A stretch of 37,119 bases of DNA from Pigoraptor vietnamica (Eukaryota; Opisthokonta; Filasterea): assembly GCA_943704525.1 (NCBI GenBank), contig CALSCQ010001732.1:1-37119 (forward strand), written 5' to 3'. Below the pieces are notes generated by a model that did no database searches, was not told where the DNA came from, and was given only the letters and a program-made list of their open reading frames with translations. Of this stretch, positions 20,449 through 31,973 are shown in pieces. Each line of letters opens with the position of its first letter. Positions within the stretch are counted from its first letter, which is position 1. A program made the translations under genes and the position numbers.

Positions 20449-21237
20449 ATGGGGCGTGACATCATCTTCGTCGTGTACAAGACGGCCCTGGCGCCCCCCT
20501 CCGACGCAGCCTCCAAGGACGACACGGCAGAGAAGGACTGTAACGCTGCGAATGGCGATCTTTCTCCTCCCCTCAAGCGCCAGAAGACCGGGACAGTCGA
20601 AGGGGAATCCGGCGCCATCGACACGGGCACTGCCACCACCGACGCTGCGAATGAGACGTCGGATGTCGACTCAGAGGAAGAGGACGACGGCGTGTTCAGC
20701 GTTTCTTTGGGCTCTGGCGACGCGTGGCCCTATTACTGGCGCTGGCTGTGCATTGCCGCGTACCGCCGCGCTCAGTCTCTCCCCGGCAACGCAGTCGGAC
20801 GGCTGTCGAAGACGCACGTGCTGCGCTGCATCGAGGACGTGTGTGGTCCCCGTACGAGGCCGATGCCTATCTCGCGTAGTCGCGCGTACGAATCGTGCGC
20901 GATCCACATTTCGCTGCTGACGTCTGCGTCTTTCGTCCCCGCCATCTGCGCGGCTGGGCTCGGACCGCTCGTTGGCTTTGCGCACGTGCACTGGCACGCG
21001 TCGCTGAACGGCGAAATGGGCACGTCGTTGTGGCCCGATCTCATTAGGGATGCGGTGGTGATGTTTGAGCTGCTGATGCCGTACCTGGCAAGGTGTGAGG
21101 ACGACCTGCAGGGGACACCGTTTGACCGCGACTGTCACCATAACTGGACGAGGCGCGACGACACGCGCATGGACAAGCTTCTAGAGGCGTTCAAGAAGGC
21201 GGCAGCAATGCCTCACGTCACTGCGCACATTGAGTAA
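20449..21237 (+). CDS. Unrecognised protein with acidic, nuclear-signal-like N-terminus
   Basis: A single open exon of 262 aa from the first ATG after a T-rich tract and taacag acceptor; TAA stop, the only non-TGA stop in the window. Family not recognised. Residues 1-12 are hydrophobic (DIIFVVYKTAL). A disordered region then carries a basic nuclear-signal-like PPLKRQK at 40-46 and an acidic SEEEDDG stretch. The rest (about 85-262) looks folded, with WPYYWRWLCIAAYRRAQ, HISLLTSASFVPAICAAGLG, FAHVHWHASLNGEMGTSLWP and FELLMPYLARCEDDL. The strong polypyrimidine-AG just upstream suggests a 5' exon, coding or not, that I could not place. Its 3' end lies in a 100-bp tandem duplication. Confidence 0.6.
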   Translation: MGRDIIFVVYKTALAPPSDAASKDDTAEKDCNAANGDLSPPLKRQKTGTVEGESGAIDTGTATTDAANETSDVDSEEEDDGVFSVSLGSGDAWPYYWRWLCIAAYRRAQSLPGNAVGRLSKTHVLRCIEDVCGPRTRPMPISRSRAYESCAIHISLLTSASFVPAICAAGLGPLVGFAHVHWHASLNGEMGTSLWPDLIRDAVVMFELLMPYLARCEDDLQGTPFDRDCHHNWTRRDDTRMDKLLEAFKKAAAMPHVTAHIE

Positions 21238-21406
21238 CGGATGCAGCGGCGTGGGACCGACGGCGTCTGGCATGCGACTCAACGGCATCAAGACCCTCCG
21301 TCCGCTATTGCTTCACGTCACTGCGCACATTGAGTGGCGGATCGTGCGATACGGCGACGGCATGCGATTCCGTCGGAGACAGTCCTTCCGTGCGCTATTG
21401 CCTTAG
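21212..21406 (+). repeat. 100-bp imperfect tandem duplication at gene 3' end
   Basis: cacgtcactgcgcacattga occurs at 21214-21233 and again at 21314-21333, with matching downstream words (ggcatgcga, cctccgt-cgctattgc). The first copy contains the last codons and TAA of the upstream gene; the second is downstream of it. Confidence 0.85.
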
Positions 21407-22604
21407 TGCCCATTGTTTGATTGCATGGCTTGTCTTTGTCAGTTTGTATGGCTCGTTGTACTGTTCGTTTGCTCTGCCACTGAGCTTCTTCACCTTCTCT
21501 CTTTGTGCGTTGAAATGGTTTTCAGCGGCCCCTATAGTGTCGTTCTGCGTGTGTCCATGCCAGCGGGCATCTGTTGTCAGTTCTATTATCCCCCAATAGA
21601 CCTCTGTGCTTGCAGTAAAACGCTTCGGTATGTTGACTCGATACGACAGCACCCGCGAACACACGCAGGAAAAAAAAAAAAATCCAACATAATTAAATTT
21701 GCAGCCTCCGTCTATATACCACAAATAGACGTTGAAGAATGAAGAGGAACAAAGGAAGTCGCGGCACTTCCACTAGCAATGCAACACAAACATGGAGAGA
21801 CGAAGGAAGTTCGACACAGTTGACCGGAAGGCAGGTCACGTGCCTGGTTACCATGGCCCCACGTTCAGCCGGCAGTTCCGTGGCAACGGCGGACTTTGGG
21901 TATCAACCCGCGCATTTAGATTGCATTTTATCCAATTTTTCCAAAGGTTTCAGGCCGTGTCTCGAATGTCCGGACCGCCGAGTCCCAACTCTGGCTTCCT
22001 GGGTGACCATTGAACAAGCCGCGGAAAAAGGATGTTAAAATTGGGTCGTAGTCCAATGTCCGTCGCCCGGGCCACGGCACCCTTGTGTCCTAACAATACT
22101 GGCTGCGACCGGGCAGCTCGAAAGAAATCACTCTTTGTGCGAGGCCGATTGCATTAGACGAAGCCTCGCTGGCGTGCGTGGGGGCGTGTGTGAGTGAGAC
22201 ACGTGTGTGTGGGTTGCCGGTTCGATCACAGCGACCGCGGAGGCTACACTCTTCCTCAACGAGTTGTGTTTGCGTGTGTGCGTTTTGAGCGTGTTGTGGA
22301 TTGGGCCGGCGGGCGAACGCCTTTGCGACGCCTCAGTTGGAGCTTGGAAATGCTGTGACAGTGGCGGACTCAACGTGCGAGTAGCTGCGCGGTGGGCGCG
22401 AGGAGGTGCCTTCCTCTCTGGCGTGAGGCATCCGCGCACTGCGCCCGATCACACGCGCATGGAGCGCCACGGAGAATGACATAGAGCTGGACGCTTCGGC
22501 TTTGGGTGCGTAATTGCTGCCGCGGCTCTTCAAATGTCCAAGCGCTGGCGGTCTGTGGCACTGATGATTCGTGCACGTGACATCGCTCGCAGCCCGGACG
22601 CACA
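21238..22604. other. Intergenic before adenylyl cyclase
   Basis: 1.37 kb with no firmly supported gene. It begins with the 100-bp duplication; an A-run and A/T-rich patch lie at 21668-21700; a possible short coding piece is noted at 21792-22013; GT-rich sequence lies near 22160-22215. No tRNA could be folded, although GGTTCGA words occur. Confidence 0.5.
21792..22013 (+). CDS. Doubtful small open frame
   Basis: 73 codons from ATG to TGA. The first half (RKAGHVPGYHGPTFSRQF) has a P-G-Y-x-G pattern that recalls microtubule-inner-protein repeats, but this is a weak likeness. A 54-nt GT-AG intron (21903-21956) could be removed without changing frame. No upstream or downstream exon was found. It may be a fragment, a real small gene or chance. 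Confidence 0.2.
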   Translation: MERRRKFDTVDRKAGHVPGYHGPTFSRQFRGNGGLWVSTRAFRLHFIQFFQRFQAVSRMSGPPSPNSGFLGDH

Positions 22605-25600
22605 ATGGAGGGGTTCGTGTGTAGGCTTCTGCAAAGAAGCTACGCGGCGGGCGGCGGCATCACGCCACCGGTGAGTCTGCGGAACGTGTGCCGACAGCCG
22701 TGTCTCGCACTGTCCTGTTGCGAGAGCAATTGCCCCGCCGTTGCGTCACGCGATTTTTGCCTTGGCCTCTCGCATCTGAGACGGGGTGTTCGTGCAGGTC
22801 GTGCATCGCCACAAGGCGGCGGTGCTCGTGGCGGACCTCAGTGGCTTCACGAAGTTCACGGAAACAATAGCGCGCGACGAGCAAAATGGCACTGAGAAGC
22901 TCATGGAAATTCTCAACCGCATCTTTGCGATTGTTATCTCGTGCGTGTACGGCGAGGGCGGCGACATTCTGAAGTTTGCCGGCGACGCATTCCTCGCCGT
23001 CTTTCCCTATGACACCGACGACGGGCTCGAATGGTGCGTGGGGATATGCACCGTGTCTTTTGGTTGCACAGGGATGGCATGTGGCGCGGCGTAGTTCTGA
23101 CGGCGCATTTCCGTGCCCCAGCGAGTCAATGTCGGAGGCCATTTGCTCGGCGCTCTCCGCCGGGCTTGCGCTTCAGTCGAAGCTGGGCTCGTCGCAGGTC
23201 GGCGAAGTGCAGCTCCGATTACGTGTTGGCGTCGCCGCGGGCGAGTTCCAGGTAGGGGCTATACTGGCGCCGTCGCAGCGGCACCTGTCCTTCGTGGCCT
23301 GCGTGACGTGCGTGAGAGAAGCTGTGTCCTGACGCTCGCGATGCGTTTGTCGCAGGTACTGCATGTGGGCAACAACAGTGCGATGGAGATGGTCATGAGT
23401 GGGCCGGCTATTGAGGCGGCGAAGAAGTGCGAGGGCTCCGCCGAGTCGGGCCAGGTGCGTCTTGTTTCATTTCACGTCCTAATGCTTTGTGTTGGATTCG
23501 CGGAATCGCCCGCGTGGGTGCACGTCGTGACGTCTTCGCTGCTGCAGGTGGTTGCGGACAAGGACACGTGGGAGTGGGCATCGAGCAAGGGCGTCGTTAT
23601 TGGAAAGCAGGGCAACGTCGTGAACGGCGCATTGCGATCGTCGAACAACATGACGACGTCGCGCGGCGGCGTTCCCAATGGCCTCAGCAACAGGCGCACG
23701 AGCGCGATCCCCTCTCGGCCGCCGGGGCTCATTGCGAGCGGCTCGTGGGCGATGGCGGCGTCGAGCACGTCCGTGCACAGGAAAAGCATCGCGCAGAATT
23801 CGGACTTTAGCGGGAAGGTCACGGCGACGCAGAACGTGCTGATCAGCAGGCGGCGGTCGATCGTGGATCGCCTTGTCACGATGATCCGACCCGCGAGCAG
23901 TCGCTCGTCGCTCTCCAACGAAAAGTCCTCCGGCGCTGTGTTTAGCTACCTTGCGCCCACGCTCCCAGAGCTCGGCACTGGTCGCCGCAGTCGGTGGGTT
24001 CCCATGCAGCAAGCAGTGCTCACTCTGCACACACTGTGTTGTGGTACGGAACGCGCGCTTTGTTGGTGAATCTCACTCGTGGTTGCCCACTGTGCGCAGC
24101 GACGCAAATGCCCTGGACGACAGCGTCATGCGGCGCTATGTGCCGAAGCCGGTGCTCACGGCGCTTGATGCGAACCAGGGCGACATGTGGGTGTCGCACC
24201 TCCGCATTGTAACGGTCGTGTTCATCAAGATCGACCGAAAGCTCGACTTCACAGGTGAGGCGTCGCGAACTGCCGTTTGTCCAAATTGCTCTGTGCAGCG
24301 CTGCGTGTTGAAAGGACGAATCAGAGAGAAGGGAGCGGAATGCATACATTGTGGTGCCTGTACGCTCGCCGAGGAGAGGAGGGGGGGGGGGGGGGGGTTC
24401 CTCGGCGGCACGAGTGTGCGGGAACAGCGGGCTGATTTCTTGTTGCGCAGACGAGGAGACGCCCCGGCTGCTCCAGGGCGCGTTTGAGACGGTCTATCAG
24501 ACGACGACGGCGCTCGAGGGCCAGGTCAACAAGTTTGTCTGCTTTGACAAGGTGCGCAAACAGTGGCCTTTGTCAGCGGGTGGTGGTGGCGACCAACTGC
24601 GGCTGACTCTTCGTAAAAACAGGGCCCGACATTCCTCGTGGCGTTTGGCCTCCCGCCGCACAAGCACGAAAACGACGCGTTCCGCGGGCTCGTCGCTGCC
24701 GCCGGCATCCAGCGAGCGCTGCTCCTGCAGGGGCTTCCCTCGTCGATTGGCGTGACAACAGGTGCGTGCCAATTGTCGTGGCCGCGACAACGGTGCCCGC
24801 GCGGTGGAGTGCATTGCCTTTCTGACATGGTGGTGTGTGCGTGCTCGCAGGGCGCGTCTTTTGCGGCGTGCTCGGCAGCAGCCTCCGGCGCGAGTACACG
24901 GTGATTGGCGATTCCGTGAACCTTTCTGCCCGCCTGATGGTGGCCGGCGACGGGCACATTTTGTGCGACAAGGACACGCAGGAGGTGCGGGGACCGGCTG
25001 CTTGGCCCTCTGTTGTGGTTGCGGCGGCGGGTAGACCGTGTGATGGCATGTGTGCGTGCGTTTGCTCAAAGCGCCCCTCTTGTTTTGTTCCCGCGTGAGC
25101 AGAAGAGTCGCATGCCTGGCCTTGAGCGCAAGCCGGGCGTCCGTGTCAAGGGAAAGCGCGACGAGATTGAGGCGTACGTCATGCACAGCAACAACGAGAC
25201 GGCCATGAACGCATTCCCGGCCACCGACGACCCCAACCGCGCCAATGTGAGTGCCTCGCCGTTCTGGCCTGTGCGCATGTGCGTTGCACTCCCCACAGCC
25301 ACGGTGCTGACGTGGTTCCCGCACTGCAGCGCTCCGTGCGGCCGTCGCTCGCCGTGGCCGAGGACGACATGTCGGCGCTGAACAGCATCACGGGCCGCCG
25401 CATCTCGATGCTGTCTTCGTCTTCCGTGGAGTCGATGGTGCGCGTCGTGCGTGTGCGGCTGCCGCTCTTTGTTGCTCGCAGAGAAAACGCGCAGCGCTTG
25501 CGCAATGTCGCGTCCTTGTCCCCGCCCCTGGCAGGACCTGACTCTATTTTCCGCGCGCGCAGATGTCCCGCTTGAACCTGGAGCACATTCCCGTACGCAA

Positions 25601-28600
25601 GAGCACGGTGAGCGGCAAGCACCCGATCCTCCTCTCTGGCATCGAGTCGTCGCAGCGCGCGGCTCTACCGCAGGTGTCCTCGGTCGAGGGTGACTCGCGG
25701 AAGGGGGGCGTGCAGAGCGTGCTCGTGGGCCGCACCGAGGAGCTCCTGACCATTGAGCGCTCGCTCGAGTACTTTTTGAACGAGAAGACGGCGCCGGTGG
25801 TCGTGATCGAGGGCGGGCCGGGCGTGGGCAAGACGGCCATGGCCGTCCACCTGCGCGAGTACATGCGGCGGCTCCCGTCGCACTTTGGCGTGCACATCCT
25901 GCAGGGGCACGGCAGCAGCATGAACCGGCGCAGCAGCCACTACCTTGTGCGCGCGGTGCTCAAGAACCACTTCCGCGCCATCGGAAAGCGGTCCGTTCCC
26001 GACCAGCAGGCGTACGTGCGCGAGCTGATCAGCGGGCAGCCGCAGCTCATCGACAGCATTCCCCTGCTGAACGACGTCGTCAACCTCCAAATTCCCCCGA
26101 CGGAGGTCTCGTCGTGCCTCGCGGGCGCCGCGCGCGCGGACAAGACGCTCGGCCTCCTGCTTGCGCTGCTCGGCGCCATCGGAGAGCGCCACCCGACCAT
26201 TCTCTTTGTAGAGGATGCCCACTGGCTCGACCCGACGAGTTGGCAGCTGCTCGCGCGCGCCGTGCAGGAGCTCAAGTCGGTGATGATGGTGATTGTGTCG
26301 CGGCCGGGGCCCTGGACCAAGTCTGGCGCGCTCACAGTCGTCCGCTCGGTCGCCAGCATGGGCTCGGAGGCGCGCGTCAACGCGTCTGTAAGCGCGGGCG
26401 CGGGCGCCATGAACACTGCGAACGCGGCAAACTCGGCTGCGCTTGCGGCCGCCGTGCACGACGAGACGCGGCGAGTGAGCTCTGACGAGGACGACCCGGC
26501 CGCGCGCATGTGCGCAGGGCAGATCCTGGAGAGCGAGCGCCTCATACGGATATCGCTGGGGCCGCTGCAGCCGGCAGACACGATCATGCTGATTGCGCGG
26601 CGACTGGGCGTAGACGCCGAAGAAGTGCCCGAGGCCGTGCTCGACTTTGTCATGACGCGAGGTGGGTGCAAGAGGGAGGGGGGGGGGCTGTCGGTTGCGT
26701 GTTGTGTTGGGTGTGCGGTAGTAGTGTTGGCTGTGCGTGTTGCATGGCATGCGCGGCGCGCCGCTGGGACGTGCGAGTCGTTCTCATGTTTTGCTCACAC
26801 GGCGTGTGCATGCACACAGGCGAGGGCCACCCCCTCTTCACGGAAGAGCTGCTGCAGGCGCTGCGTGCGGCCAAAGTGATCTCCGTGGCGAACGGGCGAT
26901 GCATTCTGAACGCGGACATCAGCAGCAACTCGTCGCTGCACTCTGAGTTGCCGACGACCATCGAGGGCTTGCTGACGTCGCGCATTGACCAGCTCGACCC
27001 CGCGGCGTCGCTGGCCCTCAAGTGCGCGGCGGTGATTGGGCGCGAGTTTCATCTTTCCATGTTGCAGGCGATCATCCCCAACTACACTTCGATGGACGAG
27101 CTCCGCGGGTTCATGGCGGCGTTCGAGACGCTCGACCTCGTGCACCCGTCGTCCGAGTCACCCATGGTGTCCGGGTCGGTGCAGGCGGCGGGCGTGGGCA
27201 CGGGGGGCCCGCAGTTCACCGGCCGCAGCCACGCGAACTCGTCGAGCAGCGGCGGCGCGACGACGAACAGCCAGCGCACGACGGTGACGAACAGCTTCAA
27301 GAGCATCATTGACAGCCGCAAGGCGATCGCGTCGGTGGCCGAAGAGGGGTCGAACCTGACGCAGATTGGCGAGCTGTCGCCGCACGCCCCGGATGACGTC
27401 GTCGAAGAGGACGAGGCCAAACGGGTCAGCAAGTCGAACGTGCCCGAGGTGTACCTGTTCAAGCACGAAATGCTGCGCGAGACGGCGTACAACCTCCTCC
27501 TGCAGGCGCAGAGGAAGCTCCTGCACCGCAGCGCCGCCGTCTTCCTCGAGACGCACACGACGCAGCAGAGCCAGGCCCTCCACGCCATCGCGGCGTTTCA
27601 CTGGATCCAGGTGCGTGGCCCTTTGTTGGCGTTGCGCCGTGCGTTGTTCGCGCGCTGACCCCTACGTGTTTTGCCCTCGAAAACAGGCCGAGATGAAGCG
27701 GAACGCGCTGCCGCACCTGCTCGAGGCGTGCGAACTTGCGACGCGCAAGCACGCGTGCGTCGAGGCGATCATTTTCATCAAGGTGTGTGTGTGTGCCGAC
27801 AGATGTGATCGTCGTGGTTGTTTGTGGGATGTCCGCACGTGCGCACGTGACGTGCTCACGCCTTTTCCCGTCGGTCGTAGGACGCCGAGGCGATCATCGA
27901 GGAGGACGTCCAGCTCCGCGAGAAGCGCCCACTCAAGGCGAACCTGCGGCACAAGCTCGCCGTGCTCTCGCTCAACATGGGCCGCGTGAAGGAGTCGCTC
28001 GATTACCACGTCGAGGCCGCGCGCCTCCTCGACGGCTTTCCCAACACGCGCTTTGCGCGGCGGTCCAGCTGCGTGTTTGAGATGGCCCGCCTGTTGTTGC
28101 GGTGGCGGCCGTGGAGCGACCCGATCCTCTTCGGCAAGACGCGCGACGGGCTGCCGACGAAGGTCGACCGGTCCGGGGCGAGCACGTCGGAGACGAGCGG
28201 CTCGCTCATCCCGTTTGAACGCCACGGCACGAAGGCACGGGCGACGCGGCGGGAGCTCCGGCTTCGCCTGGACGTGTACACGACGTTTACCATGGCGGCG
28301 TACTACGCGAGTCGGAGCGACACGTTCTCGCTGTCTGTGCTGCGCTCCGTGAACATTATCCGGAAGCTGAAGGTGACGGACCCGCACTCGATTGCGGTGT
28401 ACTCTATGGCGAGCCTCATGTTCCAGCTGATGGGGTGGGACAGCCTCGCCGAGCGGTACCTGTCGGTCGCGCAGAAGGCGTCGGCGTCTATGGGCAACGG
28501 CTCGCAGGTAAGCGTGCTGAACTGCTGTGCGCGGACTGGCTCTCCCGTCGATTGTGTCGCCTGTTCCATGTTCAATGTCCCTTCGATTGCCGTTCCCACC

Positions 28601-30106
28601 TTCGCGTGGGGCTCGTCTACCCACCGCCCCACATTATTTTTGCCCGTTGCTCTTCGAAGTGCAACTGCGTGGGGGATTGCTCGTTCCGTGCCCCGTGATT
28701 GCCTGTGCTCACCACGCCGTGTGCTGTGCAGATTGCGCTCGTGCACTTTATCTGCGCCGTCGTCGTGTTCAACATGACGCGGCACCGCGACTGCAACGAC
28801 ATTTGCGAGAGGGGCCTCGCCGTCGCCGACGCCATCGACGACCGATTCCGCCAGGTGCGCCCCATTGACTCGTCTTTGTGATGCCGTGCGCGTGACCCGT
28901 GTCCGACTGCGCGCTAATGTCCGCTGGGGCTGGTTGCAGGTGGAGCTGCTGTACGTCAACACGGCGGCGCTCCTCCACCTGGCCGAGTACACGGTGGCAC
29001 GGGAAAAGTACGCGCGGCTCAAGGCGACGGCGGAGACGTCCATGGACGGACAGTTTGTGTACTACTGCAACTGCCTCGAGGTCGAGCTGCGCTACCAGAT
29101 GCCCGGCGGCCGCGACCACGCCATCACGCTGTTCGAGCACCTCCTCACCGACTCGCTCTTCCACTCGGACGACTGGGACCGCTTCGGAAAGAAGTGCGTT
29201 TACGCGCAGCTGGCTCGCGCGTACGCGCTGACGGGCAAGTACTCGCGCGCCCGCGAGATGCTCGTGCGCGCCGACGGCCTCGTCCCGAACATGAAGGCGC
29301 GCCACTTTTTGGCCATGTACGCCTTCCGCGCCCTGGCCGAGGCGTGGCTCATCATGGGCCTCGCGCACCCCGGCGACGTCGCGGTGGCCAAGTCGCTCAA
29401 GGACTCGTTTGCGCGCTTTGGGGACGCCTGCAAGCGCTTCAAGGCCGCCCAGCCGCGGCTGCTGCACTACGAGGGGCTCCGGCAGTACGGAAAAGGTGCG
29501 CTGTTGTTCGATTGTACCTGCGCGCTTGTGTTTTTATTTTTTTTTGCTTTTTTCTTTGGAGTCTCGTTGTGTGAGTGCTGACGCGACATCATTACGGGCG
29601 CAGGCAACAAGTCGGCCGCGTTGTCGCACCTCCGCCGCGCCGCGTCGTCCGCGCGCGCCCTTTCGATGCCGTTTGAGGAGGGGTGGGCGCTGATGCACGC
29701 GGAGTACATTCGCGCGGGCGGCAGCAACCAGGCCGCCACGGGGACGTCCAGCGCAAGCCTCACGGCCACCCCCAACCGGCGCGGCAAGAACAACAAGGTG
29801 CGTTGTCGTAACCAAAGTCCCGAAGGAACCGAGAAAGAAAGAAGGAAATGGAGATGCTAACGCGGCGTTTGTTTTTTTTTGTTTTTTTTTTTGTTTTTTC
29901 TCGCGCAGGTCCATCCCGCGGCTGTGGGTCGCACGCCGACAATCGAAGAGCTGCGCGACAGCGTGTGGAAGTCGCTCTTTGGGTCGCGCGACAAGCACGC
30001 CCTGCAATCGACGGCGCCAAAGCACATGCGGATCATGGCGGCGACGGGCTGCGAGTACCACAACCTGCTCGAAACCCACACGCACGCCGCCGTCGCAAGC
30101 ACCTGA
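22605..30106 (+). CDS. ADCY10: Soluble adenylyl cyclase (ADCY10 type)
   Basis: Nineteen exons: 22605-22670, 22798-23033, 23122-23251, 23356-23454, 23548-23993, 24100-24254, 24451-24551, 24623-24761, 24851-24984, 25103-25246, 25330-25437, 25563-26661, 26820-27610, 27687-27782, 27881-28507, 28732-28854, 28940-29495, 29604-29797, 29909-30106; 1813 aa, TGA stop. It makes cAMP from ATP and in animals is switched on by bicarbonate. C1 (about 23-200) has metal aspartates D35 (VADLSGF) and D85 (KFAGD), and K81, the bicarbonate-site lysine; the partner arginine position seems to be Lys. C2 (about 345-520) has FDKGPTFLVAFG and EYTVIGDSVNLSAR (N481, R485), so one active site forms between C1 and C2. A P-loop ATPase follows: Walker A GGPGVGKT 670-677, Walker B ILFVEDAH 799-806. 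A long helical TPR-like C-terminus ends the protein. The junction 23033/23122 is the least certain. Confidence 0.93.
24381..24397 (+). repeat. Poly-G run in cyclase intron 6
   Basis: Seventeen consecutive G in the intron 24255-24450. Possible quadruplex, and a likely sequencing-error site. Confidence 0.85.
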
Positions 30107-30294
30107 CCCCGAGCCCCCTCGTCGCCCTAATCACTCGCATCCCGCACACAACACACGTGCGCGCGCGCGCGTACTCACACGCACATATGCACCAACTCGC
30201 GTTCACCCACCCGCGTGCGTCGTCACTAACAGCAAAGTATGTAAAATAGCCGCACACAAGGAACGAAACAAATTCAGGCCCAAAGGGACCCCCT

Positions 30295-31973
30295 TCATTG
30301 AGCGCCGGCGTCAATCTCCTGCGCAAAGTGCAGCGGCCCCCTGCCCGCAGGGTTCCACGCCTGCTTGATCTCGACCAGCCGCCGCAAGTTGCCGCCGTAG
30401 TACAGCTGCGTGAGGGGCAAACACCCGGTTACTCATTCAGTCGCACAACGGTGTTACTTATTTCGCACAACAGGGTTACTAGTACTCGCGCTCTCAACGA
30501 AAATGCACCGGGGCGGCCTCCCCGACATACGGACCTCCTTCCAGTGCGGCAGCGCCGGATCGATAAAGTTGACGTAGCTCCCCCGCGCGTGCGGCGCAAT
30601 GAGCGCCCACCACTCGTCGAGGAAGCGCGCGCCCGCGGCCTTCTCCGCGTCGCTCGTGTACCCGCACGACGCGTACACCATGTACTGCGTGCGCCGCCAG
30701 AAGAACGCCGTGTCGCCCTTTCCCACGTCGCCGATGGCGCCCCCAAAGTGGATGAGGTGCTGGTCGCAGGCGTCGGGCACCGCGACCGTCGCCATGGCGT
30801 CCGCAATGTCCGCCACCGACTCGACGAACGCCGTGCGCGAGACAAAGGGGTCGTCGTCGTACTCTTCGTACGCGTGGGCAACGGCAAACGCCTGGATCAT
30901 CTCCCAGAAGCAGTCGTAGCCCTTCATCGTCACGTTCGCGCCTCCTCCCGTCAGCGGGGCGATGGCGGCGAGCGTCTCGTCCCGCGGGCCAAGGTGCACC
31001 ACCCACAGGCACAGCCCGCCCCCGGGCTCCAGCACTGCGTCCACGTTCGTCGTCCCGGGCAGCGAGTCGGCGACGGCGCCGAGCTGCTGCAGCGCCGCGC
31101 GCGTGGCGTCTGCGCCGGGCGGATAGCACACTGTGCCCCACGTGTAGTCCTTGGGCCCCTCGTGCACCGCAAATTCAATGTCCAACACCACGCCAAAGTT
31201 CGACCCGCCGCCGCCCCGCAGCGCCCAGAAGAGGTCTCGGTTCGTGGCGTTGTCGGCGACGACCACCTCGGCGCCGTCGGCCGTTGCCATGGTGAAGCGA
31301 ATGACGTTGTCGATGGCCATGCCATACTGCCGCGCGCACGGGCCCACGCCGCCGCCCATAGTGAACCCCGCCACGCCGACGCTCGGGCACAGGCCGCCGG
31401 TGACGACCCACAGCCCGCCGTGCTCCTGGAGTGACCATTTTTTTGTGACAAACACGGGGTGAGTGAGGGACCGTGGCGACACAGCACACCACGGGGGGAA
31501 GGCGACAGCGCACATGCATGCCACTGACGAGGCGACGACAAGACAAGCACCTTGAAGGCGGCGTAGACGTCGCGCCAGCGGGCGCCGGCCTGAACGCGCA
31601 CGGTCGACGGGCCGGTCCACTCGACCCGCGTCATGTTCGCGAGGTTGATCATGAAGCCCGGGGCGGGCACGGACGAGTACCCGGCAAAGCTGTGCCCTCC
31701 CGCCTTCACAGAGACGGGGAGGCCGTGGGCGTCGGCGCACCGAAGCGCCCGCAGGACCTCGTCGTGCGTGCGAGGGAGCGCCACGAACGCCGGCAGATGC
31801 ACATTGTAAGCCGGGTTGGCGACGCGCGAGTAGTTGGAGAACGCGCTGTCCAGCCTCGATACCGCGAAATCGCCCAGCTCTGCGAGGCACGCCGGTGCGG
31901 CGCGCGCGCCGGCACACACACACGCGACGAGCGCGGCGAGCGCGAGCGCAACGCGCGCCATTGCAACGGCCAT
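30295..31973 (-). CDS. Secreted berberine-bridge-enzyme-like FAD oxidoreductase
   Basis: Three exons on the minus strand: 31973-31551, 31425-30535, 30405-30295; 474 aa, TGA stop. A signal peptide of about 26 residues (MARVALALAALVACVCAGARA) predicts secretion or entry to the endomembrane system. The FAD-binding PCMH domain has VKAGGHSFAGYS with H94, and GGLCPSVGVAGFTMGGG with C154; these are the two residues that bind FAD covalently in bicovalent BBE-like enzymes. Then RQYGMAIDN, NRDLFWALRGGGGSNFGVV and the C-terminal BBE motif YYGGNLRRL...WNPAGRGPLHFAQEI. Such enzymes oxidise sugars, alcohols or alkaloids with O2; the substrate here is unknown. MAVAMAR offers two ATGs; the first is used. The gene is convergent with the cyclase (188 nt apart) and divergent from the TPR gene. 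Intron 2 contains 22-bp repeats. Confidence 0.93.
30442..30484 (+). repeat. 22-bp imperfect tandem repeat with GTTAC words
   Basis: Two near-identical copies of cgcacaac-gttact, in the BBE-like intron 30406-30534, with GTTAC at 30428-30432, 30453-30457 and 30475-30479. Confidence 0.7.

Noticed and set aside
21235-21333. TAA reassigned as a sense codon
   Set aside because: One readthrough-capable TAA in an orphan gene is not evidence; the extension matches nothing and arises from the tandem duplication.
23034-23071. A 38-nt intron in the cyclase ending at gttgcacag
   Set aside because: Shorter than any other intron in the window and followed by a frame that soon stops; the 88-nt intron to 23121 keeps frame into the conserved SEAICSALSAGL block.
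25665-26750. 361-codon minus-strand open frame opposite the cyclase ATPase exon
   Set aside because: Antisense shadow in GC-rich coding DNA; the plus strand encodes Walker A and B motifs.
30298-31434. 378-codon plus-strand open frame opposite the BBE-like gene
   Set aside because: Antisense shadow; the minus strand encodes the FAD-binding motifs.
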